Part shown: positions 36,487-44,518 of the stretch, in pieces | Position numbering within the stretch: the first letter of the stretch is position 1 | How the letters are laid out: every line of letters starts with the position of its first letter | Assembly (NCBI RefSeq): GCF_900233005.1 | Contig: NZ_LT960612.1 | Coordinates: forward strand, 1-64,000 | DNA length: 64,000 bases | Direction of reading: 5' to 3' | From: Vibrio tapetis subsp. tapetis | GTDB taxonomy: Bacteria > Pseudomonadota > Gammaproteobacteria > Enterobacterales > Vibrionaceae | Position numbers and translations under genes: made by a program | Notes under the pieces: model-generated | Database searches by the model: none | Told to the model about the DNA's origin: nothing | Seen by the model: the letters and a program-made list of their open reading frames with translations, nothing else

Positions 36487-36717
36487 CTAGAACTCTGGAC
36501 ACTTCCAACCCGGATCAGGATACGTGGTCCATGATTTATCAAGCAGCACTGCCGTCCTTGTTTCTTTAACACCCTGATCGCCCTTTTGATCATCGAGTAA
36601 TAAACTGATCAGATACAACCCTAACGCAGAACGATCTTGACCGGCCGTATTTACAGCAACCGCTTCAATAATAAATTCAATCCCAATTGACAATGTCTCT
36701 TTATCTTTAAAATACAT
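36487..36717 (-). CDS. LexA-controlled small protein of the satellite-like element
   Basis: A 76-aa acidic protein (MYFKDKETLSIGIEFIIEAV ... TYPDPGWKCPEF). ATG 36717 has a near-perfect ribosome site (GGAGGTGA); the in-frame ATG 36732 is part of that site. A LexA box lies 19 bp further upstream. By analogy with phage 186, where LexA controls the Tum antirepressor, it could relieve CI repression after DNA damage. No similarity to Tum or DinI was established. It is the leftmost gene of the element. Confidence 0.55.
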   Translation of the reverse strand: MYFKDKETLSIGIEFIIEAVAVNTAGQDRSALGLYLISLLLDDQKGDQGVKETRTAVLLDKSWTTYPDPGWKCPEF

Positions 36718-36735
36718 AATCGTCACCTCCATTCA

Positions 36736-36751
36736 CTGTATAAACATACAG
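36736..36751. promoter_or_regulatory. LexA (SOS) box
   Basis: CTGTATAAACATACAG fits the CTG-N10-CAG consensus with the preferred TAT/ATA flanks of the centre. It overlaps the promoter region of the minus-strand gene at 36717, suggesting DNA-damage induction. Confidence 0.75.
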
Positions 36752-37119
36752 CAAAATACAGCGTTTGAGTTCATATTTACACAAATTGAGACATTGCTCC
36801 CATTGACTGCGTCAGTACCCGCTCGACTCATCGATAAAATCGTTTCCTAATGGGAGGTCTCCTGTCGCCGTATAGCAACAATGTCTTCTTTCGGTTTTCT
36901 TTTTTGATAACTCAGTATCATCAACCTGTCTCTCTGTGAGTGATCTTCAATCGACTTGAGCCAATAGACAACTTGTGATGATGCCGTAACCAAAGAGCCC
37001 TTTTCACTCACGTCATTTATTCTAAGCCAAGGTCGATCTCACGACGTTTCGAGAATTTCTTCAGTCCAATTAAGAAATCCACACATTGTGCTGCCAATAA
37101 AGCTCTAACAGTTTGCTCC
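36752..37119. other. Non-coding stretch after rep, possible replication origin
   Basis: Between the replicase stop and the SOS gene there are about 370 bp without a gene. ColE2-type replicases act at an origin immediately downstream of rep, so this is where one would expect it. No clear iterons were seen. Confidence 0.35.
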
Positions 37120-38286
37120 TCAAGGGAAAGAAGCTTTTGACACAACCTTGTTTTGTTCGATAGGCAGATCAATGCAGTAAAGCGCTTTGGGGGCAGTTAT
37201 CTGATGGACAGCATAATTACCACGACGCTCAGGCCCATTACGCTTGCTCACAGATAAGGCGGACTTTACCCACTCAAACAAATAGACGTAACGGCTGACG
37301 GTCTGTCGACACAGATTCGCTGTACGTGCCACTGCGTTAATCGTCAGTGTCTGTTTCTTGCGTAATAGTGACTGGCAAGCGCCGATAATTCGGCGAGTGG
37401 TCTTCGCCCTCCGAAGGTTATGAGTTCGTCTGGCCGCTCTTCGCTGCCTTTCCTGTAAACTTAATCCCCCGTCCAACTTCATCACTCCTCGCCGACAGTC
37501 AGACCGAGCGAAATAGTTATCCCAGGTCCAACGAGAAACACTTTTTACAACCGCCAAGATCTCGCTACACGCCAGTGGTGGTTTATCTACAATGTTATTA
37601 TTTTTGTAACAAGCAAAGCTCTCTACACGGCGTTTAAAGTTTGCGTAGCTGCCCTTTTCTCTTTCTTCGTTGACGATGTCGTACGCGTATCGGCGAGTGT
37701 GTTCAAACAAAGTACAATTCCGAGAATAAGACACATCGAGATCTTGGCGAAGCCACGGTCTCTCGGCCTCCAATTCAAGCGAATCGGCCAACTCATTGAG
37801 TTCATAAACACTGCGGTGAAGCTCGGTCGTCTGCCAGAAAGGATGGAAGGGCGTTTTGGCTACCGGGCCTGAATAACTTAAGTCTGCCTCCAGCCTCAAT
37901 GCCAACGCGCGATAAATCGCTTTAAGATACTGAATGGGTTTAGAGCGACCCCGATCGCTGGTACAAACAGGCACAATGGCATAAAAAAGGTGGGCTTTAT
38001 TGCTGGCACGATCACGAACAATCAGGTTGGGTGGTGGCAACCCTTCATCTTGCCAAATATATGGGTTGGGGAAAGGTCGGTGTTCATGGTCAATGTCAAA
38101 CACCATCCAAGCCTGCATCTCTTTACGATTGACCTGCATATACGGCCATTTTACTGCATAGTTTCGTGGCCTGATTAACATCGCGGTTTTATTGTCGCTG
38201 CATCTTGCCAAATAAGGCGCTTCCTCGATCAATCGACTCAGTGATGAAACAGACGAAGGCACAACATGCTGTAAAAGAGCGGTCAT
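37120..38286 (-). CDS. ColE2-type replication initiator (Replicase + PriCT domains)
   Basis: A 388-aa replication protein. Residues ~55-165 match the Replicase domain: WMVFDIDHEH, LPPPNLIV, AHLFYAI, KPIQYLKAIYRAL, ADLSYSGPVAKTPFHPFW. A PriCT-like segment follows (NCTLFEHTRRYAYDIV), and the C-terminal third ends in an HTH (TINAVARTANLCRQTVSRYVY). ColE2 Rep binds its origin and makes the primer RNA itself. P2-type phages use a rolling-circle A protein here instead, so the gene gives the element its own replicon. Confidence 0.82.
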   Translation of the reverse strand: MTALLQHVVPSSVSSLSRLIEEAPYLARCSDNKTAMLIRPRNYAVKWPYMQVNRKEMQAWMVFDIDHEHRPFPNPYIWQDEGLPPPNLIVRDRASNKAHLFYAIVPVCTSDRGRSKPIQYLKAIYRALALRLEADLSYSGPVAKTPFHPFWQTTELHRSVYELNELADSLELEAERPWLRQDLDVSYSRNCTLFEHTRRYAYDIVNEEREKGSYANFKRRVESFACYKNNNIVDKPPLACSEILAVVKSVSRWTWDNYFARSDCRRGVMKLDGGLSLQERQRRAARRTHNLRRAKTTRRIIGACQSLLRKKQTLTINAVARTANLCRQTVSRYVYLFEWVKSALSVSKRNGPERRGNYAVHQITAPKALYCIDLPIEQNKVVSKASFP

Positions 38287-38290
38287 CGCC

Positions 38291-38584
38291 TTACCCTCGA
38301 ACCATCTTGTTTATGCTCACGTCTAGAGAAACGAAAATCAATGCCTGTTCCAGAGCATTTAGGATCGCAACAACGTAAACGCTATTGGCTGTCCTAAGTA
38401 AGTGTTTTGAAGGATGCAACAACTTCGTTCCCTCAACGCAATTTTGCTTATCCGTTCCTATCACACCGCTTTTTAGATGGAAACCTAATGCGTGGTTTCG
38501 CTTTTCTATAGCAAGCGTGAAGACCACGTAGAGACTATCTTGAATGGCCTTTCGGAGCGCGTTTGTAAACACATGATTATTCAT
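38291..38584 (-). CDS. Hypothetical protein
   Basis: A 97-aa protein 4 bp upstream of rep, in the same minus-strand operon. It is mostly helical with a hydrophobic C-terminal stretch (SVYVVAILNALEQALIFVSLDV). No family was recognised. Confidence 0.45.
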   Translation of the reverse strand: MNNHVFTNALRKAIQDSLYVVFTLAIEKRNHALGFHLKSGVIGTDKQNCVEGTKLLHPSKHLLRTANSVYVVAILNALEQALIFVSLDVSINKMVRG

Positions 38585-38658
38585 AAGGGTTACCTGGTCT
38601 AAAGAGGACTGTCCTTTTTGGAGTAACCAATGGCGTTACTCAGGCTGAAGACAAAACG

Positions 38659-38925
38659 TTAAAGCCAACGTTGCTTGATTTTGCCAACCTTCTTCTCTAG
38701 GGCGCATAAACGAATTCGAAGCCTTACTCGCTTAAAGCCATCGGTCGAACGCCTTAATTGATACGTTAACCTCTTCCGCTCAGCCCTGAGCATGCAGAGT
38801 TGACGGTTACATAGCCTCTGTCGAATTCGTCTTATATATAAAAGGCCTCTTCGCTTATCTTCCTCACTCAAGACACAACCGGAACCATCCGGGCATGGCC
38901 GATGACACTCATGAACAAACATCAC
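38659..38925 (-). CDS. Very basic small hypothetical protein
   Basis: An 88-aa protein rich in Arg and Lys, with three Cys near the start (ECHRPCPDGSGC) that could bind zinc. Its start overlaps the CII-like gene's stop by 4 bp (38922-38925), implying coupled translation. Possibly a nucleic-acid-binding early protein; no family match. Confidence 0.5.
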   Translation of the reverse strand: MMFVHECHRPCPDGSGCVLSEEDKRRGLLYIRRIRQRLCNRQLCMLRAERKRLTYQLRRSTDGFKRVRLRIRLCALEKKVGKIKQRWL

Positions 38926-39470
38926 GCCTCCGGACTTATCAGAGAAACTAATGCGCCGCTGCCGACCGCTTCCCTATCTGATGTTATAAACATCGAGGCC
39001 CCTCGATTAAGTTTTTCGAGGCTTTTGATGAGCCGTACATGGTTGCTGATATTGGCGTGGGCAGTCTGAACAATCTGATATTTCTCAGCTCGAGTAAGCC
39101 GGTGTTTTCCAGCAGACTCCAAGACCATTCGAGACAACTCCCCCGAATGGATGGCGTTCTCTAGTGCGCATTTAACCAGCGTGTCTTCCACGGTGTTGGC
39201 CGGTATGTGAGCCGTAAGCACTTCTAATCCGAGTAGCAGACTATTCAAAACGGTGTGATTGTCACTCGCTTTAGTGAGCGTCACGAGTTCAACGCAATTA
39301 AGAACATGAGGCTGTTCTGGATTGAGCTTATTGCGCAGCATTGTGGGATTGATGCCTATTTTCTCTGCGAGACTGGTCATGTTCTCAGAGCTCGCAAAGC
39401 CGCAACAAGCCTCATTAAAGGCCAATTGTTTTGTGCGATAAAATTCGCCTATTGAGTCAATGTCATCCAT
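38922..39470 (-). CDS. Phage CII-family regulator
   Basis: A 182-aa protein resembling the CII regulators of P2-like and K139/kappa-like Vibrio phages. An HTH lies near residues 27-55 (ENMTSLAEKIGINPTMLRNKLNP), followed by a helical oligomerisation part. In such phages CII activates or sets the early lytic/lysogenic operon. It is the second gene after cox in the rightward-to-leftward early operon. Confidence 0.7.
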   Translation of the reverse strand: MDDIDSIGEFYRTKQLAFNEACCGFASSENMTSLAEKIGINPTMLRNKLNPEQPHVLNCVELVTLTKASDNHTVLNSLLLGLEVLTAHIPANTVEDTLVKCALENAIHSGELSRMVLESAGKHRLTRAEKYQIVQTAHANISNHVRLIKSLEKLNRGASMFITSDREAVGSGALVSLISPEA

Positions 39471-39580
39471 AACGAATACTCAGTTGAAAAAAACGGTACA
39501 AAAGCGTAGCCCCAACCAAAAACATTGAGCCATAGCGGGCAATACTCTTTGGTGGGAATGAAAGATGAGAAACACATGGT

Positions 39581-39793
39581 CTACCCCATCTTTTCCATCG
39601 TTTCACGAGTCGCCATTTCAACTAAGGCGATCATGTTGATGAGAGGGGTTTCTTTTTGCTTTTCTTTCGTTTTGATAGGAAGTTTGCCGTCTGCGACCCA
39701 ATCCATAATGGTGCGTTTAGGCATGCCAGAAAACTGTGAATACTGCTCGTAAGTCATAAAAGGGGTATTTATTACTACTTGGTAAGAAAGCAT
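39581..39793 (-). CDS. Cox-like transcriptional regulator/excisionase
   Basis: A 70-aa winged-helix-like protein: TYEQYSQFSGMPKRTIMDWVADGKLPI is the P2 Cox pattern. ATG 39793 (MLSYQVV) is the likely start; the frame extends upstream to 39868 into the divergent promoter. Cox proteins repress the lysogenic promoter and direct excision with the integrase. It is divergent from the CI gene, as in P2, HP1 and K139. Confidence 0.78.
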   Translation of the reverse strand: MLSYQVVINTPFMTYEQYSQFSGMPKRTIMDWVADGKLPIKTKEKQKETPLINMIALVEMATRETMEKMG

Positions 39794-39884
39794 GGTGGTA
39801 TCCTTGTAAGCTATTGAATGTTTATATAAGTGGTCAGAAGTTACAGCTCGCTGACTACGCTTTAGCAACTAGTATTGATCGCAT

Positions 39885-40511
39885 ATGCCAACAAATCAAG
39901 ATAGACTATCCGCTTTTGAGTATTTTTGTGGGAAAGACTTTGTTCAAAGGTTAAGTGAAGTAACAGAGTCAAAGAGCCAGAGAGTACTTTCTGAAAAGCT
40001 TGGTATCCCAACCTCCACCATATCTACATGGGTGAAGCGCGGACTAACACCTCATGAAATCGCAGTAAGAGTACACTTGCATACTGGCGTATCATTAAAG
40101 TGGCTTCTCTTAGGCCAAGGCGACGCATTTCCGAATAGAAGTTCTCATAAGCATGAGTCAAAACGTCTAGAAACCAAATTTTTATTCGACGTAGAATCTT
40201 TTTATTTAAAGAAAGGCAAGTTGCAAGGACTAAGAACAATCACCTTCGATAAGTCTTTGCTTGATGAAGTCGATGTAATGAACGCGATGGCTATCAAAGA
40301 TGGTGATACTACCTATGTAATCGATAAAGAAGTTCACCAAGCAATAAGTGGAACTTACCTAGTTGACATGGACGGCCTACTCTCTCTAAATGACATCCAA
40401 CGTTTACCGGGCAAGAAGTTAGCGATCAGCTTTAATGGCTCTACGTTGACGGTTGACGAAGATGATGTGAGGGTTGTGGGTAGAGTTGCGTTGGTGATGG
40501 AGAAGAAGTGA
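39885..40511 (+). CDS. CI-type phage repressor
   Basis: A 208-aa repressor. N-terminal HTH (QRVLSEKLGIPTSTISTWV) and a Phage_CI_repr-like linker (VSLKWLLLGQGDAF). The C-terminal domain (GTYLVDMDGLLSLNDIQRLPGKKL ... VRVVGRVALVM) is the S24/peptidase-like fold of K139-type CI, with no obvious Ala-Gly self-cleavage site, consistent with induction through an antirepressor. The 91-bp region between it and cox should hold the operators. Confidence 0.82.
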   Translation: MPTNQDRLSAFEYFCGKDFVQRLSEVTESKSQRVLSEKLGIPTSTISTWVKRGLTPHEIAVRVHLHTGVSLKWLLLGQGDAFPNRSSHKHESKRLETKFLFDVESFYLKKGKLQGLRTITFDKSLLDEVDVMNAMAIKDGDTTYVIDKEVHQAISGTYLVDMDGLLSLNDIQRLPGKKLAISFNGSTLTVDEDDVRVVGRVALVMEKK

Positions 40512-40679
40512 TGGGCCTAAGAGCTACTTTGGCTACACTTTACCTACTGATGCTTGACTTGGAGAGTGTCGATTTTCACAACAGTTATGGCCGTAACAGA
40601 GGCTTTATCATTACTCAATAATTATCTGTAAACTATAACCCTCCCTACACTTGAGAACATAGAATTTAGAACCAGAGCA

Positions 40680-40862
40680 ATGCTATCATTCGTTAAATCA
40701 CCACATAGCCGATACGATGATGTGATGTTTGATATCTTTTTATCTACTGCCTACTTTGAACAATTGGCAAAATCAGAACTTGAAAACTATCAATCAAAGT
40801 CCGATGCAAAGAGTGATTTTTCAGATCTATTCTTCGATAAAGTAATCGATTACTACATGTGA
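40680..40862 (+). CDS. Small acidic protein upstream of the HNH nuclease
   Basis: A 60-aa protein (KSPHSRYDDVMFDIFLSTAY ... DFSDLFFDKVIDYYM). Its stop overlaps the GTG start of the HNH gene (GTGA at 40859-40862), so the two are coupled. It may be a real partner, or it may be the N-terminal part of a single HNH protein split by a -1 change; the junction at YYM-VTSN does not decide this. No family was recognised. Confidence 0.45.
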   Translation: MLSFVKSPHSRYDDVMFDIFLSTAYFEQLAKSELENYQSKSDAKSDFSDLFFDKVIDYYM

Positions 40863-41299
40863 CATCTAATTCAGAAAAGCTCAAAGGTGATGCAAAACCC
40901 AAAGTGAATACCACTACCACGACAAATTATGCTCGCAGCCCAGAAGTCAAAGCTTGGGCTCTAAATCGTGCTAACGGCGTCTGTGAGTATTGTGACAATC
41001 CAGCTCCGTTTGAAACCGAAGAAGATAGACCTTTTCTAGAAGTTCACCATATCGTTCCACTCGTAGATGGCGGTGCTAACACCGTGGAAAACTGTGCTGA
41101 TATCTGTCCAAACTGCCATAGAATGCTGCATTTTGGTAGAGGTCGTGAAGATAAAGCAAATTGGCTACTAACTAACAAAGAAAACCATAAAGTTTACAAC
41201 AAAGTTTCGACGCTAAATACATCTAATTATTTTGCATGTCGTACCAGATCGGTTAATATCGTTGCATATTGTAATTTCCAAGCGTTTTGCTATGTCTAA
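40859..41299 (+). CDS. HNH endonuclease of a cargo (putative defence) operon
   Basis: A 146-aa protein with a complete HNH-zinc domain: VCEYC, EVHHIVPLVDGGANTVENCADIC, PNCHRMLH, giving both CxxC pairs and the H-H-N set. Segment YARSPEVKAWALNRANG is the usual lead-in of McrA-like HNH proteins. The last ~45 residues after FGRGREDKANWL look non-conserved. GTG start inside the previous stop; its own stop overlaps the ATPase start (ATGTCTAA). It probably cuts DNA in association with the ATPase, or is the nuclease of a restriction system with the nearby methyltransferase. Confidence 0.8.
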   Translation: MTSNSEKLKGDAKPKVNTTTTTNYARSPEVKAWALNRANGVCEYCDNPAPFETEEDRPFLEVHHIVPLVDGGANTVENCADICPNCHRMLHFGRGREDKANWLLTNKENHKVYNKVSTLNTSNYFACRTRSVNIVAYCNFQAFCYV

Positions 41300-43082
41300 A
41301 GAACTAATTGAGCTGTTATCCCAACGAAACCTAAATTCCTTCCAAAATTATATAGGGCAAATTCGTTTTCCTTTTTTTAAAAAACTTAAAAAAAATTCGG
41401 AAATAAACTTTTCCTACCCTTTTACTGTATTGGTTGGGCCTAACGGTTCAGGTAAGTCATCAACTTTACAGGCTCTCTATGGTTGCCCAGCAAAATATAA
41501 TGTCGCTCATTATTGGTTTTCTACAGCAATAGACCCCATCAAAGAAAGTGGTGATGAGGCTCATAGGTATATTTATAAATATAAGCCCGCTCGTTACCCA
41601 GATGAAATCGAAGTAGTCCAACTAAGGCGGAAACGTGATAATGATCCTGACTACTGGGAATCAGCTAGACCACGGAGATCTGATGGCATGGATTCAATGC
41701 CTGTTTATCAGGAAAAACACGCACACCTGAGAAAAAAGACCCGTTGGAAAAAAATGGTTAAGAATGTCGTATACATTGACTTTCGAGCAGAGCTGAGTGC
41801 TTTTGATAAGTTTTTCTATTTTGGTACATTCACAAAAACTGACAACATAGAGTCTCCTCAAGATTTTCTTCGCCATCGCTCTGAGAAATTAAAAAAACAT
41901 ATGGACAGTTTCAATGGGACTCCATTATATTGGCATTCTCGTGTCACTGAATCTATCGATGAATTAACCGAGAAAGAACTAAACTGGACTAATCGCATAC
42001 TTGGTAAACACTACGTCAGTGCTAAAATTATTACTCACAACTTTTTCAACAATGATGGATATTCAATTATCTTTGCCAATAATGATGATGAATATAGTGA
42101 AGCTGTCGCTGGTAGTGGTGAAGTATCCGTTGTTAACTGCGTAGTGAAAGTATTGAGAGCTCCTGCGCAATCACTAATTCTTTTAGACGAGCCTGAAGTT
42201 TCTTTGCACCCTGGCGCGCAAACTGAGCTTAGAACACTTCTGCTTACAGCCATCCAAAATAATGGTTGCCAAGTAGTCATGTCTACTCATTCTGAGCACT
42301 TTGTTCAGAGTTTACCTAACAACGCTGTGAAGCTATACCAATATGAAGAGACTACAGATTCATACTCGATACTTAATGATTGCTCACCTGAGCAAGCATT
42401 TATCCGCCTTGGTTCTTCTCTACACAACTCAAGTAAAAAGAAAGTTTATGTCGAAGATGAACTAGCCAAAAGTCTACTAATAGAAGCGATTACCGAGATC
42501 GATGAAGAGTCTCTCAGTTCATTTGAAATTGTTCCATACCCAGGCGGTGCATGTACTATGCTGAATAATCTTCTGATACATTTCGCTGCTTCTGAGGCTA
42601 GCACTAATGATATCGTGTTATTAGATGGAGACATGCGCAAATCGGTACATGAAACGCAAGCAGAGCTCTATCGAAACGGATTAGACAGTGGCACGCTTGA
42701 AATCAAGCGTTATAGCGCTGACATTCCAGAATCTTTATATAATGACTTGGATGATATTTTAAATACCCAAGTGGGTATAGATGGAGATTCATTCAAACTA
42801 CCGCTCAATGGTGGTAATGCAGCCAATGATGAACAGGCGATTCAGTTTAAACTTAAAATTCTCGATATGTATCATGAAAAATTCAATTTCATGAATGTCG
42901 ACACACCAGAAGAGTTTATCTGGAAGATGGCCAAGAATGATAATATTGGATTAATGAACATTGAAAGTATAAAAAACACTTTTAGTCAGCCAAAGTATAA
43001 AGATAGATTTGTCGACTTAACAGAATCATTGCATGGTGGGGAAAGGAGACTGTCTCAATTTCTGTGTAATTGCCTAAACTAA
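41292..43082 (+). CDS. OLD/ABC-type ATPase, C terminus replaced by IS256 sequence
   Basis: A 596-aa ATPase: Walker A GPNGSGKSS (residues 49-57), signature AGSGEVSV, Walker B LILLDEPEVSLHPG (about 296-309), H-loop STHSEHF. After residue ~380 a Toprim-like set follows (KVYVEDELAKSLLIEAI and DIVLLDGD), as in OLD-family nucleases. ATG 41292 overlaps the HNH stop by 8 bp. From 43046 the coding sequence is the left end of an IS256 copy, so the last 12 codons are foreign and the native C terminus lies at 44359-44485. PtuA, GajA and other defence ATPases are relatives; HNH plus ATPase recalls Septu, but gene order and the Toprim part differ. Confidence 0.78.
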   Translation: MSKELIELLSQRNLNSFQNYIGQIRFPFFKKLKKNSEINFSYPFTVLVGPNGSGKSSTLQALYGCPAKYNVAHYWFSTAIDPIKESGDEAHRYIYKYKPARYPDEIEVVQLRRKRDNDPDYWESARPRRSDGMDSMPVYQEKHAHLRKKTRWKKMVKNVVYIDFRAELSAFDKFFYFGTFTKTDNIESPQDFLRHRSEKLKKHMDSFNGTPLYWHSRVTESIDELTEKELNWTNRILGKHYVSAKIITHNFFNNDGYSIIFANNDDEYSEAVAGSGEVSVVNCVVKVLRAPAQSLILLDEPEVSLHPGAQTELRTLLLTAIQNNGCQVVMSTHSEHFVQSLPNNAVKLYQYEETTDSYSILNDCSPEQAFIRLGSSLHNSSKKKVYVEDELAKSLLIEAITEIDEESLSSFEIVPYPGGACTMLNNLLIHFAASEASTNDIVLLDGDMRKSVHETQAELYRNGLDSGTLEIKRYSADIPESLYNDLDDILNTQVGIDGDSFKLPLNGGNAANDEQAIQFKLKILDMYHEKFNFMNVDTPEEFIWKMAKNDNIGLMNIESIKNTFSQPKYKDRFVDLTESLHGGERRLSQFLCNCLN

Positions 43083-44358
43083 GCCTTAAAGGCTAAGGAT
43101 AGGCAATATGAACAAGAAAGAGCTTGAAGCTTTCGCCAAGGAAGCAGCAAAAGGAATTAAAACCCCTGAGGACTTAACTGAGTTCAGCCAAATGCTGAAA
43201 AAAATTACGGTTGAGGCCGCACTCAATGCGGAAATGGATGAGCATCTTGGCTATGAAAAACACCAACCCTCTAGATCGAATAATAGCCGCAATGGAAAGA
43301 GTAGCAAACGCGTAAAAACCGAAGATGGCGAGTTTGAACTCGATACACCTCGGGATCGCCTTGGCTCGTTTGACCCCAAGCTAGTCAAAAAACACCAATC
43401 ACGATTTACCTCTATGGATGACAAAATCTTGTGGCTCTACGCCCAAGGAATGAGTACGCGCGACATCGTAAACGCTTTCGATGAGTGGTACGGTGCGGAG
43501 ATATCACCCAGCCTCGTATCGCGCGTCACAAATGCGGTGATAGAAGAAATAGTGGAGTGGCAATCAAGGCCACTCGATGCCATTTATCCTATCGTTTATC
43601 TCGATTGTATTGTGGTCAAGATCCGTCAAGACAAGCGTATCATCAATAAGTCGATTTTCCTTGCTTTAGGTATTAACACCGATGGTCAGAAAGAGCTAAT
43701 GGGCATGTGGATAGCCGAAAACGAGGGGGCTAAGTTTTGGCTGAGTGTTCTAACTGAACTCAATCAACGTGGTGTTGAAGATATCCTTATTGCGTGTGTA
43801 GATGGATTGAAGGGCTTTCCTGACGCTATCAATACTGTCTTCCCCCAAACGCATATTCAGCTTTGTATCGTCCATATGGTGCGGAACTCATTGAAGTATG
43901 TGTCTTGGAAAGACTATAAGGCGGTGACTGCCGACCTGAAACGAGTGTATCGCTCTACTACAGAAGATGAGGCTCTACTCGAACTGGAGCGCTTTGGCGA
44001 AGTCTGGGATGGGCAATATCCGCAAATATCTAAGTCCTGGCGCAATCACTGGCAGAACCTCAACACGCTCTTCAACTACCCAGAAGATATCCGTAGAGCC
44101 ATCTACACAACCAATGCTATTGAGTCTCTCAATAGCGTGATCCGTAAAGCACTAAAAAAGCGGAAGATCTTCCCTAACGATGAGGCCGCAACCAAAATGG
44201 TGTACTTAGCAATCAAAGACGCCAGCAAGAAATGGACGATGCCCATTCAAAACTGGCGTCAGGCTATGAGTCGGTTTATTATCGAGTTCGAGGAACGTCT
44301 CGATAAACACGTTAACTAAATGGCAGTTACACAGAATCTGTTACAGCCTCGGGGAAAG
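43038..44358 (+). mobile_element. IS256-family insertion sequence with 8-bp target duplication
   Basis: IS body 43046-44350 (1305 bp). Left end GAGACTGTCTCAATTTCTGT and the reverse complement of the right end GAGGCTGTAACAGATTCTGT are imperfect inverted repeats of about 29 bp. The target duplication GGGGAAAG is perfect at 43038-43045 and 44351-44358. The clean duplication and intact transposase indicate a recent, possibly still active, insertion. Confidence 0.93.
43108..44319 (+). CDS. IS256-family transposase
   Basis: A 403-aa mutator-type DDE transposase, full length. N-terminal part with EMDEHLGYEKH and GNGKS-like basic region; catalytic Asp residues in VYLDCIVVKI and CVDGLKGFPDAI, with C/H motif CIVHMVRNSLKYV and the final Glu in TTNAIESLNSVIRKALK. 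A ribosome site (AAGGATAGGC) precedes ATG 43108. No defects seen. Confidence 0.95.
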   Translation: MNKKELEAFAKEAAKGIKTPEDLTEFSQMLKKITVEAALNAEMDEHLGYEKHQPSRSNNSRNGKSSKRVKTEDGEFELDTPRDRLGSFDPKLVKKHQSRFTSMDDKILWLYAQGMSTRDIVNAFDEWYGAEISPSLVSRVTNAVIEEIVEWQSRPLDAIYPIVYLDCIVVKIRQDKRIINKSIFLALGINTDGQKELMGMWIAENEGAKFWLSVLTELNQRGVEDILIACVDGLKGFPDAINTVFPQTHIQLCIVHMVRNSLKYVSWKDYKAVTADLKRVYRSTTEDEALLELERFGEVWDGQYPQISKSWRNHWQNLNTLFNYPEDIRRAIYTTNAIESLNSVIRKALKKRKIFPNDEAATKMVYLAIKDASKKWTMPIQNWRQAMSRFIIEFEERLDKHVN

Positions 44359-44485
44359 CGACTCTCGGAGAATATTCGATACTCAAATGATGTTCTTGCA
44401 TACGAGAGATACGGAACACCCAGAGTGGATTAAGTTCAAAGAAATTGTCCAAGACCTTCTATCCTTACAACCTATCTCCTCTTAA
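44359..44485 (+). pseudogene. Displaced 3' end of the OLD-like ATPase gene
   Basis: Removing the IS and one copy of its target duplication joins ...HGGE to SDSRRIFDTQMMFLHTRD..., open to TAA 44483-44485. The restored gene is 1881 bp (626 aa). The fragment has no start of its own and is followed by the terminator at 44492. Confidence 0.85.
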
Positions 44486-44491
44486 AAGTAT

Positions 44492-44518
44492 AAAAACCTA
44501 CCTTACGGTAGGTTTTTT
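44492..44518. terminator. Bidirectional terminator shared by convergent genes
   Basis: AACCTACC / GGTAGGTT stem with a TTAC loop, A5 before and T6 after. It serves the ATPase operon and the methyltransferase gene, whose stop codon starts in the loop. Confidence 0.85.
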
